NCBI GenBank assembly: GCA_020635275.1
Contig: JACKAA010000001.1
Coordinates: forward strand, 744,001-808,000
Reading direction: 5' to 3'
Length of the DNA stretch: 64,000 bases
DNA from: Ignavibacteriales bacterium
GTDB taxonomy: Bacteria > Bacteroidota > Ignavibacteria > Ignavibacteriales > Melioribacteraceae
Shown here: in pieces, positions 17,407 to 26,762 of the stretch
Layout of the letters: each line of letters begins with the position of its first letter
How positions within the stretch are numbered: position 1 is the first letter of the stretch
Made by a program: the position numbers and the translations under genes
The notes under the pieces: generated by a model
Database searches by the model: none
The model's input: the letters and a program-made list of their open reading frames with translations, nothing else
Told to the model about the DNA's origin: nothing

Positions 17407-17994
17407 CTACTTTTTACCGCCTAATAAACTACCTAATAGTCCACCGAGCAAGCCACCACCTTTTGAAGAAGAAGAACTTCCACCAAGACCGCTCATTAAA
17501 AATCCGGCTACATCATCTAAAACGCTTCCGTCACCATCAGCATCCAATAAAGAAGCAATTCCACTTGAACCAGCTCCACTATCCTTCTTTTGAGTTAAAA
17601 ATCCTAAAATTACCGGAGCCAACATAGGAATTATTTTAGAAGCAGTATTGCCATCTAAATTAAATTGCTTTCCAAATAATTTTGAAGCTTGAATTCCGGC
17701 ATCACCTAATAATCCGCCAAGAGCCGGATCTGGATTTTGATCTTGTGCTTTTTGAGAAAATAATCCGCCAATATCATCTAAAACACTTGAACTTCCATAC
17801 TTATTTAAAATATGGTCGACTCTCTGTTCACCGCCAAAATTATCTTTTTGCTTTTTTAGTCCGCCAAGAATCATTGGCAATACTTGCGGAATTATTGCTC
17901 CAGCAACACCTTTATCTATGCCTAATTGCGATGATAATTGTGATGTAACTTGAGATCCCATTGATCCCATAAAATCATCTAATAAATTTCCCAT
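17407..17994 (-). CDS. DUF937 domain protein
   Basis: A 195-aa protein of the DUF937 family (YidB-like): IDKGVAGAIIPQVLPMILGGLKKQ and the repeated second half KIIPMLAPVILGFLTQKK are the paired helix units of the domain. The C-terminus is a Gly/Leu/Ser-rich tail (GGLLGGLLGSLLGGKK). The DADGDGSVLDD segment resembles an EF-hand-like loop. Function unknown. It is the first gene of an operon with htpX and dodecin. Confidence 0.85.
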   Translation of the reverse strand: MGNLLDDFMGSMGSQVTSQLSSQLGIDKGVAGAIIPQVLPMILGGLKKQKDNFGGEQRVDHILNKYGSSSVLDDIGGLFSQKAQDQNPDPALGGLLGDAGIQASKLFGKQFNLDGNTASKIIPMLAPVILGFLTQKKDSGAGSSGIASLLDADGDGSVLDDVAGFLMSGLGGSSSSSKGGGLLGGLLGSLLGGKK

Positions 17995-18110
17995 TTTTCC
18001 TCTTTTATTAAATTGTTAACTTGTTTGTTGTTGACAATATAAAATAAAATTTGGTGAAACAAAAATAATTAAACAATCAATATCTTAAGTATAAGAGGAC
18101 ATTGTCTTGT

Positions 18111-18464
18111 TTATTTTTTAAACTCATAACCATATTTTTCTAAATTTTGTTTTACTTCTACAATTGTATATTCTTTAAGTTTCATTCCGCAAGTTGGGCA
18201 ATCGCCATTATGATCAGACAAAACATTCCAATCCATTGGGCATTCATATAATTTATCATCAGCATTTTCATCAATCGAAGCTAGATCAATTAGACCTTCT
18301 CTTGTCAACTCAGATTTAGAATCTTCAGCTGCGCCCATTTGGTGTTCGTGATTATTCATTTGCATATTTTCACTTTTGTGTTCTTCTGTTTTATTTTCTC
18401 CACCGCATGAAGAAAGTACAATAGCTAAAAATGTTACTGAAATAATTTTTGCTATATTTTTCAT
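18111..18464 (-). CDS. Copper-island lipoprotein with C-terminal metal-binding module
   Basis: A 117-aa lipoprotein: signal peptide with lipobox ending LSSC at residue 20. A His/Met-rich linker follows (MQMNNHEHQMG), then a C-terminal module, ECPMDWNVLSDHNGDCPTCG, with Cys residues set as in the heavy-metal-binding domain (HMBD) of CusB proteins. Almost the same module ends the CusB protein encoded nearby (QDPMDWNV...CPLCNM). It is the last gene of the cusCBA operon. A periplasmic copper or silver carrier feeding the pump is the likely role; this is inferred. Confidence 0.75.
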   Translation of the reverse strand: MKNIAKIISVTFLAIVLSSCGGENKTEEHKSENMQMNNHEHQMGAAEDSKSELTREGLIDLASIDENADDKLYECPMDWNVLSDHNGDCPTCGMKLKEYTIVEVKQNLEKYGYEFKK

Positions 18465-18491
18465 TTTTCCCTCTTATTTTTATTTTTGAAA

Positions 18492-18584
18492 TTATTTACA
18501 ACAATTTCCTTGATTTGCTTTTTTAATTTTTCGATAGACTAAATAAGCTAATCCAATAAAAAGTAATATTATTATATATTTCAT
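18492..18584 (-). CDS. 30-aa single-span membrane peptide with CC tail
   Basis: A very short frame that starts ATG AAA TAT with GAGGT ten bases upstream. The product has one membrane helix (YIIILLFIGLAYLVY), a basic stretch (RKIKKA) and a terminal NQGNCCK. This is the plan of the FeoB-associated Cys-rich membrane protein family (PF12669). It sits 40 bp after cusA and 27 bp before the lipoprotein gene, in the same direction. The Cys pair could bind metal or the pump; that role is inferred. Confidence 0.6.
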   Translation of the reverse strand: MKYIIILLFIGLAYLVYRKIKKANQGNCCK

Positions 18585-18624
18585 TAAACTAGACCTCGTG
18601 TCTAAAATTACTAAAAAATCTTTT

Positions 18625-21600
18625 CTACTTCATGTTAAGTTCCTTCTTTTTTATTATATAATATATAGCCGGATAAACTGTAAGTTCCATTATAAAACTT
18701 GTAATAATTCCACCAACCATTGGTGCAGCAATTCTTTTCATTACATCAGAACCAATTCCAACTCCAATTAATATTGGTAGTAAGCCTAGCATTGTTGTCA
18801 TTACTGTCATCATTTTGGGGCGAATTCTTTTTACTGCACCTTCAAAAATTGCTTCTCTTAAATCAGATAAAGAATTGAGCATTTTATTTTTTTTGAATTT
18901 TTCATAAGCTATGTCTAAATAAAGCAGCATTATTACTCCGGTCTCGGCATCTACTCCAAGAAGTGCAATTATTCCAACCCAAACTGCAACACTCATATTA
19001 AATCCGGCTAAATACAAAAACCATATTGCTCCAACTAAAGAAAAAGGAAGTGCAAGCAGAACAATTAAAGTTTTAGTAACAGATTTTGTGTTGATGTATA
19101 AAAGTAAAACTACAAGCACTAAAGTAATAGGGATTACTAAAGCCAAACGTTGGCTTGATCTTTCCATATATTCATATTGTCCACTCCAAATAATTGAGTA
19201 TCCTGGCGGAAGCTGTATTTCTTTATTAATAATTTCCTTAGCATTTTTCATATAAGTTCCAACATCAATATTTTTAATGTCTATGTAAACCCAAGCATTT
19301 GGTCTAGCATTTTCTGATTTTATCATTGGCGGACCTTTTTTAATTTGAAGATCTGCTAATTCTGAAACCGGAACATTGCCTCCGTTTGGAATAGGAACTA
19401 ATACTCTTTTAAGTGCTTCAATGTTATCTCGATAATCTCTTTGATATCTTAAATTTACTGGATAACGTTCAAGCCCTTCAACTGTTTTAGTTACGTTCAT
19501 TCCTCCGATTGCTGACATAATTATATTTTGAACATCTCCCACAGATAATCCATATCTAGCAATTGCATCTCTATTAATAGAGAAATCCACATAATTTCCA
19601 CCAGCTGAACGCTCTGCAAATGCAGATCTAGTTCCTTTAATTGTTTTTGCGACTTGTTCAATTTCTTTACCAATTTTTTGCAGAACTTGTAAATCGGGTC
19701 CTGCAATTTTAATTCCAACTGGAGTTTTAATTCCTGTTGAAAGCATATCAATTCTAGTTTTAATCGGCATCGTCCATGCATTTGTTAATCCTGGAATTTG
19801 AATTGCATTATTCAGTTCTTCAATAAGCTTGTCAGGCGTCATTCCTGCCCGCCATTTGTCTTTTGGCTTTAATTGAATTGTAGTTTCGATCATTGATAAA
19901 GGCGCTGGATCAGTTGCTGTTTCAGCTCTTCCAACTTTACCAAACACACTTTCAACTTCAGGAAATGATTTAATAATTTTATCTGTCTGCTGTAAAATTT
20001 CCTTTGCTTTAGTAATTGAAATTCCCGGAAGTGTTGTCGGCATATATAATAAATCACCTTCGTAAAGAGGCGGCATAAACTCTGAACCCAATTTTGAATA
20101 TGGAAAATAAGTGATAAGCATTGCGATAATTGCAACTATGATAACAAGCCATCTCTGTTTCATAACAAAATCAACTACTGGATGATAAATTTTTGCTAAC
20201 AATTTTGTTAAGGGATTTTCTTCTTCAGACTTAATTTTTCCTCTTACAAAAAATCCTATTAAAATTGGTACAATTGTAACCGCCAATATTGCTGCCGCTG
20301 CCATGGAATAAGTTTTTGTAAATGCTAACGGTTTAAACATTCTACCTTCTTGTTGTTCTAATGTAAAAACCGGTAAGAATGAAACAGTAATAACAAGCAG
20401 CGAATAAAATATTGATGGTCCAACTTCTTTTGCAGATTCCATAATAACAGCCCAATGCGGACGTTGTTTCTCTTTAGCTTTTTTCTGCTCGCTCGACATA
20501 TGATTATGAGCATTCTCCACCATAACAATTGATGCATCTACCATCGCCCCGATAGCAATTGCAATTCCTCCCAACGACATTATATTTGCATTTATTCCTT
20601 GATACTTCATAATTATGTAAGCTGCTAAAACAGCCGTTGGTAGAGTAAAAATTGCGACAAGCGAACTTCGAACATGCATTAAGAACAGAATAATAACAAT
20701 GGCAACTATTATACTTTCTTCAACTAAAGTTCCTTTGAGATTATCAATTGCGGCTCCAATTAATTCAGAACGGTCATATGAAGTAACTATTTCAACATCA
20801 TCAGGTAATGAAGATTTTAAATCTGATAATCTTTTTTTTACCCGATTAATTACATCCAGAGCATTTTCTCCATACCGCATAACAATTATACCACCAACAG
20901 TTTCTCCTTCTCCGTTCCAATCTGCTAATCCTCTTCTTAGCTCTGGCCCTAAATCAATGGTTGCAACATCACTTAAGTAAATTGGGGTTCCAGTATTTGA
21001 AGAATATCCAATTGCAATTTTTTTCAAATCATCAACACTTTTTATATAGCCAAGACCTCTAACCATAAATTCCATTTCACTTATTTCCAGAAGCCGTCCT
21101 CCAACATCATTGTTGTTTTCTTTGATTGCCATTTTTACTTTTTGAAGCGGAATCCCAAATGATGCTAATTTATTCGGATCAACATTTACTTGATATTGCT
21201 TTACAAATCCGCCAATACTTGCGACCTCAGAAACACCTTGAACTGCAGAAAGCTCGTATCGTAAAAACCAATCCTGAATTGATCTTAATTCTTGAAGATT
21301 TTTTTTGTCCGATTTTAAAACATACTGATAAACCCAGCCCAAACCGGTTGCATCGGGACCAAGAGTCGGTGAAACCCCATCTGGTAAATCTTTTTGTAGT
21401 GAACTTAAATATTCAAGCACTCTGCTTCGTGCCCAATAAATATCAGTACCATCTTCAAAAATTATGTAGACCATTGAAAAACCAAAAAATGAATATCCTC
21501 TCACATCTTTTGCATAAGGAACAGACAACATTTTTGTTGTTAAAGGATATGTAACTTGATCTTCTACAATACGAGGACCCTGACCAGGATATTCTGTATA

Positions 21601-21777
21601 AATAATAACCTGCACATCACTTAAATCTGGAATTGCATCAACAGCAGTATTTTGGATAGCCCAAATTCCTCCGCCAATTAGTGCCGCTGTTAAAATAATT
21701 ACCATAAATTTATTATTGATGGACCACTCAATTAGTTTTGCAATAAATCCATCTTTTTGATTTTCTTGTACTTGCAT
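18625..21777 (-). CDS. cusA: CusA-type Cu(I)/Ag(I) efflux RND pump
   Basis: A 1050-aa heavy-metal RND transporter of the inner membrane. The three periplasmic-cleft methionines that bind Cu(I)/Ag(I) in E. coli CusA (573, 623, 672) are matched at M579 (LLYMPTT), M629 (APLSMIETT) and M678 (RIDMLSTG) with the same spacings of 50 and 49. The proton-relay helix GAMVDASIVMVENAHN and the ETGVIMLLYLD helix are present. The ATG at 21777 was chosen over a TTG at 21801 because GGAG lies seven bases before it. It works with CusB and CusC encoded upstream. Confidence 0.95.
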   Translation of the reverse strand: MQVQENQKDGFIAKLIEWSINNKFMVIILTAALIGGGIWAIQNTAVDAIPDLSDVQVIIYTEYPGQGPRIVEDQVTYPLTTKMLSVPYAKDVRGYSFFGFSMVYIIFEDGTDIYWARSRVLEYLSSLQKDLPDGVSPTLGPDATGLGWVYQYVLKSDKKNLQELRSIQDWFLRYELSAVQGVSEVASIGGFVKQYQVNVDPNKLASFGIPLQKVKMAIKENNNDVGGRLLEISEMEFMVRGLGYIKSVDDLKKIAIGYSSNTGTPIYLSDVATIDLGPELRRGLADWNGEGETVGGIIVMRYGENALDVINRVKKRLSDLKSSLPDDVEIVTSYDRSELIGAAIDNLKGTLVEESIIVAIVIILFLMHVRSSLVAIFTLPTAVLAAYIIMKYQGINANIMSLGGIAIAIGAMVDASIVMVENAHNHMSSEQKKAKEKQRPHWAVIMESAKEVGPSIFYSLLVITVSFLPVFTLEQQEGRMFKPLAFTKTYSMAAAAILAVTIVPILIGFFVRGKIKSEEENPLTKLLAKIYHPVVDFVMKQRWLVIIVAIIAMLITYFPYSKLGSEFMPPLYEGDLLYMPTTLPGISITKAKEILQQTDKIIKSFPEVESVFGKVGRAETATDPAPLSMIETTIQLKPKDKWRAGMTPDKLIEELNNAIQIPGLTNAWTMPIKTRIDMLSTGIKTPVGIKIAGPDLQVLQKIGKEIEQVAKTIKGTRSAFAERSAGGNYVDFSINRDAIARYGLSVGDVQNIIMSAIGGMNVTKTVEGLERYPVNLRYQRDYRDNIEALKRVLVPIPNGGNVPVSELADLQIKKGPPMIKSENARPNAWVYIDIKNIDVGTYMKNAKEIINKEIQLPPGYSIIWSGQYEYMERSSQRLALVIPITLVLVVLLLYINTKSVTKTLIVLLALPFSLVGAIWFLYLAGFNMSVAVWVGIIALLGVDAETGVIMLLYLDIAYEKFKKNKMLNSLSDLREAIFEGAVKRIRPKMMTVMTTMLGLLPILIGVGIGSDVMKRIAAPMVGGIITSFIMELTVYPAIYYIIKKKELNMK

Positions 21778-21818
21778 TTTTTTCTCCAAAATCACAAACA
21801 ACTAAATATTACTAACTT

Positions 21819-21900
21819 GTCATTCTCTAATTCTTATTTAGCCAAATCACAAATATATTTTTATTAAAGATTCTCACGTCGCTACGTTCCTCAGAATTAC
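21819..21900. repeat. GTCAT-family intergenic palindromic element (degenerate copy)
   Basis: 82-bp stretch between cusB and cusA with imperfect terminal inverted repeats: GTCATTCTCT at one end and, read from the other strand, GTAATTCTGAGG at the other. The right half resembles the other family copies in this window. It appears to be an older, diverged member. Confidence 0.5.
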
Positions 21901-21917
21901 AGACCATAAAAAGACAA

Positions 21918-23534
21918 TTATTTATATTGGTATCCATTTTCTTTTAAATTCTTTTTTGCTTCTTCAATTGTTACTTCTTTAAGAAACATATTGCACAATG
22001 GACAACGTCCTTCTTTATCAGAAATCACATTCCAATCCATAGGATCTTGAAAAACTTTACCGTCTTTATTTTTATCAATTGATTCAACATCTATAACTCC
22101 TTCATGAACAATTGAGCTTGAGTGATTATGATTTTCAGAATTCATATTTTGATCTTCATTTTTCATTTCATCTTTTTCATTTTTCGTTTCATTACTATAC
22201 ATATTTACTGCGGCTCTTAAACTACTTTCTGAATCAATCATAAATTGTGCTGATGTTACAATTTTATCTCCAACTTTTAATCCTTCCAAAACTTGATAAA
22301 AACCTTCCGAATAACCTCCCAGCTGAACCTCAACTGGTTTAAATTTTCCTTCACCCAAAGCGAGAATTACAATGTTCTTTTTTCCACTTCTGATTACAGA
22401 TGTCTCTGATATTATTGGCTGTTTGCCAAAACTTCTTCCTTCAATTTCTACATTAGCATACATCTCAGGCTTAAGTTCACCGTTAGGATTTTTAACATTA
22501 ATTCTCAATTGTGCAACTCTTGTTTTAGAATCTATTGTTGGATAAATAAAATCAACTTTTCCGGAATATGTTTTTGATGGTAAAAAATTAAAATTGATTT
22601 TAGCATTCGAACCAATATTTACTTTACCTAATTCACTTTCATAAATATCTGCTTTAAGCCAAAGATTTGATAAATCTGCAATGTGAAGAAGTTGTTTTCC
22701 TGCCATTATCTTTTCACCTTCAATTACAAATTTCATTAAAACTGTTCCATTCATAGGCGCATTAAGAGTCATATATTTTTTTATCTGTTTGGTTTTGACA
22801 AGATTATCAATTTCACTTTTTGAGATATCAAGAAGTTCAAGCTTTTGAATTGTATTATTAACAAGCTGATCACCGCTATTTAAAATTTCATTATCACTGC
22901 TGCTATTTGTTGAATTTTGATAATCAAGAGCTGTTAGCAATTCTTGTTGTGCGGCAACTAATTCAGGAGAATAAATATCAACTAATTTTTGACCTTTCTT
23001 AACGACTTGTCCTGTATAATTAACATAAAGTTTTTCAATCCAGCCGTTTACTTTTGTAGTAACTATATATTCTTTGCGTTCATCGGTTGTTAGAACTCCA
23101 TTTGTAATAATTTTATTGGAAAGTTCTTTTTCTTCAACAGATGAAATTTTCACATTCATATTTTGCTGAACAGCGCCGTCAATTGTTACAACTCCACTTG
23201 CTCCAGCTTCATCTTCATAAACCGGAACTAAATCCATTCCCATTTTTGATTTGCCAGGTTCATCATAAATTTCATTTGGATCCATTGGCGCACGCCAGTA
23301 GAGAATTTTTCGTTCGCCACTATTCTTATTTTCTTTTATTGGTGTTAGATTCATTCTGCAAATTGGACATGTACCTGGTTCTTCCGAAATAATATCCGGA
23401 TGCATTCCGCATGTGTATAGTTGTTGTGTCTCATTTGTATTTGATGAATTCTGAGTGTTTGATAGCAGAAAGTATCCGCCAATTGCAGTTATAACTACAA
23501 CAAATACTATTGATAAAATTATTTTCTTGTTCAT
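21918..23534 (-). CDS. cusB: CusB-type periplasmic adaptor with three metal-binding modules
   Basis: A 538-aa membrane-fusion protein linking the RND pump to the outer-membrane channel. After an N-terminal signal anchor come two short heavy-metal-binding segments (CGMHPDIISEEPGTCPIC and YWRAPMDPNEIYDEPG), then barrel-sandwich and beta-barrel domains (VNGWIEKLYVNYTGQVVKKG, GTVLMKFVIEGEKIMAGKQL), and finally an extra C-terminal module (DPMDWNVISDKEGRCPLCNM) not present in E. coli CusB but shared with the small lipoprotein of this operon. GGAG precedes the ATG. Cu/Ag specificity is supported by its CusA partner. Confidence 0.92.
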   Translation of the reverse strand: MNKKIILSIVFVVVITAIGGYFLLSNTQNSSNTNETQQLYTCGMHPDIISEEPGTCPICRMNLTPIKENKNSGERKILYWRAPMDPNEIYDEPGKSKMGMDLVPVYEDEAGASGVVTIDGAVQQNMNVKISSVEEKELSNKIITNGVLTTDERKEYIVTTKVNGWIEKLYVNYTGQVVKKGQKLVDIYSPELVAAQQELLTALDYQNSTNSSSDNEILNSGDQLVNNTIQKLELLDISKSEIDNLVKTKQIKKYMTLNAPMNGTVLMKFVIEGEKIMAGKQLLHIADLSNLWLKADIYESELGKVNIGSNAKINFNFLPSKTYSGKVDFIYPTIDSKTRVAQLRINVKNPNGELKPEMYANVEIEGRSFGKQPIISETSVIRSGKKNIVILALGEGKFKPVEVQLGGYSEGFYQVLEGLKVGDKIVTSAQFMIDSESSLRAAVNMYSNETKNEKDEMKNEDQNMNSENHNHSSSIVHEGVIDVESIDKNKDGKVFQDPMDWNVISDKEGRCPLCNMFLKEVTIEEAKKNLKENGYQYK

Positions 23535-23581
23535 TAAAACTTCTCCACTAAATACTTATAATTAGCGATTTTCAATTTTTT

Positions 23582-23663
23582 GTCATTCTAAACGAAGTGA
23601 AGAATCTTTACTTTATTAGATATTTCACTCATGCCTTCGGCAGATAAATTCGCTCAATATGAC
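23582..23663. repeat. GTCAT-family intergenic palindromic element
   Basis: 82 bp in the cusC-cusB gap. It starts GTCATTCTAAAC and ends GCTCAATATGAC, giving terminal inverted repeats. It is about 80 percent alike by eye to the copy at 56445-56523, including the shared internal block CTCATGCCTTCGG. Confidence 0.75.
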
Positions 23664-23668
23664 ATTAT

Positions 23669-24940
23669 TTATTTTGTTAAACTTTTGCCGACTAAAAATT
23701 CTAATTGAGCTAATTGTTTGTAATATTGCATTCTTATTTTGTACAAATTTGTTTCTGTTTCGTAAACTTTATTTTGTGCATCTAAAACATTTATAAAATC
23801 GGTCTTTCCAACTTGATAATTTGCCATTGCCGATTTTAGTGACTGCTGCGCTTGCGGAAAAAGGCCTTCACTGTTTAACTTTTCTCTTTCTTTTAATTCA
23901 TCAATTTTCGAAAGAGCCTCACCAAAATTTTTATTTAAAACTTGCAGAGCAGCATCATATTGATTTGCATACATTTTCTGCATTATTCTCGATTCTTGAA
24001 CTTTCGCCGATTTTTTTCCACCATAGTTTATTGGAAGATTTAATCCCACAACAAATGAAACAAAATCATTCAAAGGTGTGTTTGTTGCTGTAATTTTATC
24101 TCTTTGAGAATACTGGACAGAAAAATTAAAATTCGGATAATATTCATAATCAGCAAGGTTTTCCATTAACTCGGATTTGTTTTTCTCCAATTCAATTCCT
24201 TTAAGAAAAGGTCTGTTTTGTTTTGCTGTTTTGTTCAGTTCATTAATATTTAATACAACAGAATTAATGGCAGATAGATTTTCCGTTTCAATTTGTGTTT
24301 CACGATTTTGCAAAAGGTAAGAATTCAATGTCGATAAACTTGAACTAACTTTTCCTTTTAGTTCAGCAATTTTATCTTTTATTTTTGTAAGCTCTACATC
24401 AGCTTGAATTAAATTTTGCTGACTTGCTTCAGAAACAGTGTACTTTGTTCTAACAACAGCAGAAATTCTTTCTAAATTGGATTTACTTTTCTCAGCAATA
24501 CCTAAGGCTGATCGAGCAAAACTCAAATCATAGTAGGCTTGTTTTATATTATTGATAATTTCATTTTTTGCATCATCAATTTCTTCTTGTGTAATTTCTG
24601 CATCTTTATTTAAAACATTTTCTGCTGCTCCTAATTTTCCGGGATATGGAACAGCCTGACTCAATCCAATCATTTTTCCGGTCATTGGTTCTTGAGTAAA
24701 TGAAAAACTGTTTGTTGGTAAATTCATTAATCCTAAGGTTAAAGTTGGATCGGGCAAATTTGAGTTTACAGAAACTCTTGCTTCAGAAGCATTTTTCTTT
24801 GCTTCCAGCATTTTAAGTTTTGGACTAACTTCAACAGCTTTTTGGATTAATGTCTGCAAAGTTTCATTATTTTCTTGTGCTGAATAATTGCTAAACATGG
24901 CATATATAATCAGCAGAAAGAAAAATAATTTCGATTTCAT
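23669..24940 (-). CDS. cusC: TolC-family outer-membrane channel of the Cus pump
   Basis: A 423-aa outer-membrane efflux protein with signal peptide (KLFFFLLIIYAMFSNYSAQ). It shows the two-fold OEP repeat: helix-rich halves with ARVSVNSNLPDPTLTLGLMNLP and later VGLNLPINYGGKKSAKVQES, plus YQVGKTDFINVLDAQNKVYETET near the end, a strong TolC-family signature. AGGAA precedes the ATG. Order on the transcript is Cys-rich protein, cusC, cusB, cusA, so it is the outer-membrane part of this Cu/Ag exporter. Confidence 0.9.
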   Translation of the reverse strand: MKSKLFFFLLIIYAMFSNYSAQENNETLQTLIQKAVEVSPKLKMLEAKKNASEARVSVNSNLPDPTLTLGLMNLPTNSFSFTQEPMTGKMIGLSQAVPYPGKLGAAENVLNKDAEITQEEIDDAKNEIINNIKQAYYDLSFARSALGIAEKSKSNLERISAVVRTKYTVSEASQQNLIQADVELTKIKDKIAELKGKVSSSLSTLNSYLLQNRETQIETENLSAINSVVLNINELNKTAKQNRPFLKGIELEKNKSELMENLADYEYYPNFNFSVQYSQRDKITATNTPLNDFVSFVVGLNLPINYGGKKSAKVQESRIMQKMYANQYDAALQVLNKNFGEALSKIDELKEREKLNSEGLFPQAQQSLKSAMANYQVGKTDFINVLDAQNKVYETETNLYKIRMQYYKQLAQLEFLVGKSLTK

Positions 24941-25006
24941 TATTTCCTCGATAAAAATTTGAGTAAAAATTTTGTATTAACTACAGAATAAATGTAGATT
25001 TTCGGC

Positions 25007-25028
25007 GATTTCTGATTTTTCAGAAATC
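25007..25028 (-). terminator. Hairpin after the Cys-rich gene
   Basis: Perfect 9-bp inverted repeat (GATTTCTGA / TCAGAAATC) with a 4-nt loop, 20 bp beyond the stop of the Cys-rich gene and before cusC. No T-run follows, so it may be a partial attenuator or an mRNA-processing site rather than a full terminator. Confidence 0.4.
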
Positions 25029-25047
25029 TATAGTAGAAGCAGGATTG

Positions 25048-25494
25048 TTAAATTAAGAAGGAAGAAACGGTTAAGTAAATTGGCGGACTTACATCAGAAA
25101 TTGTATTGTGTGAAATGAAATATTTCTGAAAAGAATTATTTTCGGTTTTTAAATTGATTTCGGTTATTTCATTTAAATCAATTTTTGAATCTTCTGTTTT
25201 AGGCAGAACAAAATTATTGTGTTCATGAACTAAATATTCATAATTGCATGAACTGTGAGTAATTTCAGATTCTGTGGAAAATGAATCGTGATTAGAATTT
25301 GATTCTATCATATCGCAGCAAGACATTTCCTTTTCCATAGAACATTCACATTTGTCAGATTTTTCTATTCTGCAAACTCCATCACATTCTTTTTGCGGAA
25401 ACGCAAGAAGCAGATTATATGAAAGAAAATTCAACAGAAGAAATATTGAAACTTTCTTTCTTGTTTTGTGCGATATTTTTATTCGTTTTTTCAA
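25048..25494 (-). CDS. Periplasmic Cys/His-rich protein of the copper island
   Basis: A 148-aa protein beginning at a TTG (no in-frame ATG is available). A hydrophobic export segment (SIFLLLNFLSYNLLLAF) is followed by a cysteine-dense stretch (CDGVCRIEKSDKCECSMEKE, then SCCDM) and His/Cys pairs (HSSCNYEYLVHEHN). The C-terminal SPPIYLTVSSFLI ending resembles Bacteroidota proteins of the HYC_CC_PP group found beside metal pumps; this resemblance is tentative. Metal binding is inferred. It is the first gene behind the GTTATA direct repeats and heads the cusCBA operon. Confidence 0.65.
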   Translation of the reverse strand: MKKRIKISHKTRKKVSIFLLLNFLSYNLLLAFPQKECDGVCRIEKSDKCECSMEKEMSCCDMIESNSNHDSFSTESEITHSSCNYEYLVHEHNNFVLPKTEDSKIDLNEITEINLKTENNSFQKYFISHNTISDVSPPIYLTVSSFLI

Positions 25495-25546
25495 ATATTC
25501 GGATTTATCATCTGATCACAAAAATAATAATAAAGAAAACTATCAT

Positions 25547-25578
25547 GTTATACAATTACAAAAAATTGTTATACAATT
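25547..25578 (-). promoter_or_regulatory. Paired GTTATAC repeats, 21-bp spacing, before the cusCBA operon
   Basis: GTTATACAATT occurs at 25547-25557 and again at 25568-25578, exactly 21 bp apart, 53-84 bp upstream of the first gene of the operon. The same pair, with the same spacing and nearly the same distance, lies before copZ. AraC-family regulators bind such half-sites on one face of the helix. Confidence 0.6.
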
Positions 25579-25609
25579 CTAAATCATTATTAAATCCGAA
25601 AATTTGATT

Positions 25610-26752
25610 TTATTGAATAAGATTAAACGCACCCTTTACAATAATTTTTGAATCTTTTCCTAATTCATCAGAATTAGTTATTTCAGTAAAGTCATCTGTA
25701 GATCTGCCAACTAATAATTTCTGCTGTTTAAAAACATATCCATTATCATTAGTCTCTTTTAGAACTAATGAATAATACTCATTATCAACATCCACAATAG
25801 CATCAGTGGCTAGTGCATTTGCTTCATCTTTATCAACTAATATATAAGCATTTATGAACATTCCAGGCACTAATTTTTCGGCAATTGATTCGTCATCAAA
25901 ATGGCAATGAATTCTTATAGTTCTATCATCTGGATTAACAGTTTTTCCAACCAAAACAACTTTTCCTGTATAAGTTTCATTTGGTACATCTGGCAGAGAA
26001 AAGTTTACTGCATCACCAATTTTTATTTTTCTTATATCTTTTTCAAAAACATTTAGCTCAATGTGTAAATGATCTGGATCTACAACTTCTATTGCGGCTT
26101 CATTTGCACTTAGGATTTGCCCCAACGAAATATTTATTTCTGAAATAAATCCATTTAATGGAGAAACAATGTTTACTGAATTTGATATGGTTTCAGAATT
26201 TAATTTTGTGTAATCAATATTCAATAATTTTAATTTTTGGATTAGAGCTTCATATTGCGATTGATTTGTAAGGTAATCCATTTCAGATTTTAAGAACATT
26301 TTCTTTGATGAAACATTTGCATCAGACAATTGTTTTTGTCTTTGATATTCCGCCTCTAAAAATTTAAGACTATTTTTTGCTCTTAAAAATTCTTCTTGAA
26401 TGTTAATAAACTCCGGATTTACCAACTTAAATAGTAACTGACCTTTTCTAACTTTATCTCCCACAAGTAAATTAATTTGTGAAACTGTTCCGCCAAAATA
26501 AGAACTTACAAAAGCTCTATTTTGTGGTGGAAGATCAATTGTGCCAGTAGAAAAGATTTTATCAGAAAAGTTTTGTTTAGTTAAAGTTCCTAACTCAATT
26601 CCGGCAACTTTAAATTGTTCATTAGAAATAACAATATCATTTGATTCTAAATTATTTCCGTTAGCATCTTCACTTGATACTTCTTGTTCACTACAGCCCA
26701 AAATAAAAATTGTGAAAATACTTAGGTAAAGTATTATTCTTAACTTTTTCAT
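25610..26752 (-). CDS. CzcB-like periplasmic adaptor lipoprotein
   Basis: A 380-aa membrane-fusion lipoprotein (lipobox IFILGC). Order: short N-terminal linker, barrel-sandwich hybrid around a helical hairpin (VSQINLLVGDKVRKGQLLFK; INISLGQILSANEAAI), beta-barrel (IGDAVNFSLPDVPNETYTGK) and membrane-proximal domain. Unlike CusB in this window it lacks the heavy-metal-binding segments, which fits a Zn/Co/Ni-type pump. The ATG at 26752 is preferred over 26770 because AAGGAA lies between them and gives a normal lipoprotein signal. It follows the RND-TolC fusion gene directly. Confidence 0.85.
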   Translation of the reverse strand: MKKLRIILYLSIFTIFILGCSEQEVSSEDANGNNLESNDIVISNEQFKVAGIELGTLTKQNFSDKIFSTGTIDLPPQNRAFVSSYFGGTVSQINLLVGDKVRKGQLLFKLVNPEFINIQEEFLRAKNSLKFLEAEYQRQKQLSDANVSSKKMFLKSEMDYLTNQSQYEALIQKLKLLNIDYTKLNSETISNSVNIVSPLNGFISEINISLGQILSANEAAIEVVDPDHLHIELNVFEKDIRKIKIGDAVNFSLPDVPNETYTGKVVLVGKTVNPDDRTIRIHCHFDDESIAEKLVPGMFINAYILVDKDEANALATDAIVDVDNEYYSLVLKETNDNGYVFKQQKLLVGRSTDDFTEITNSDELGKDSKIIVKGAFNLIQ

Positions 26753-26762
26753 TTCAAATTCC

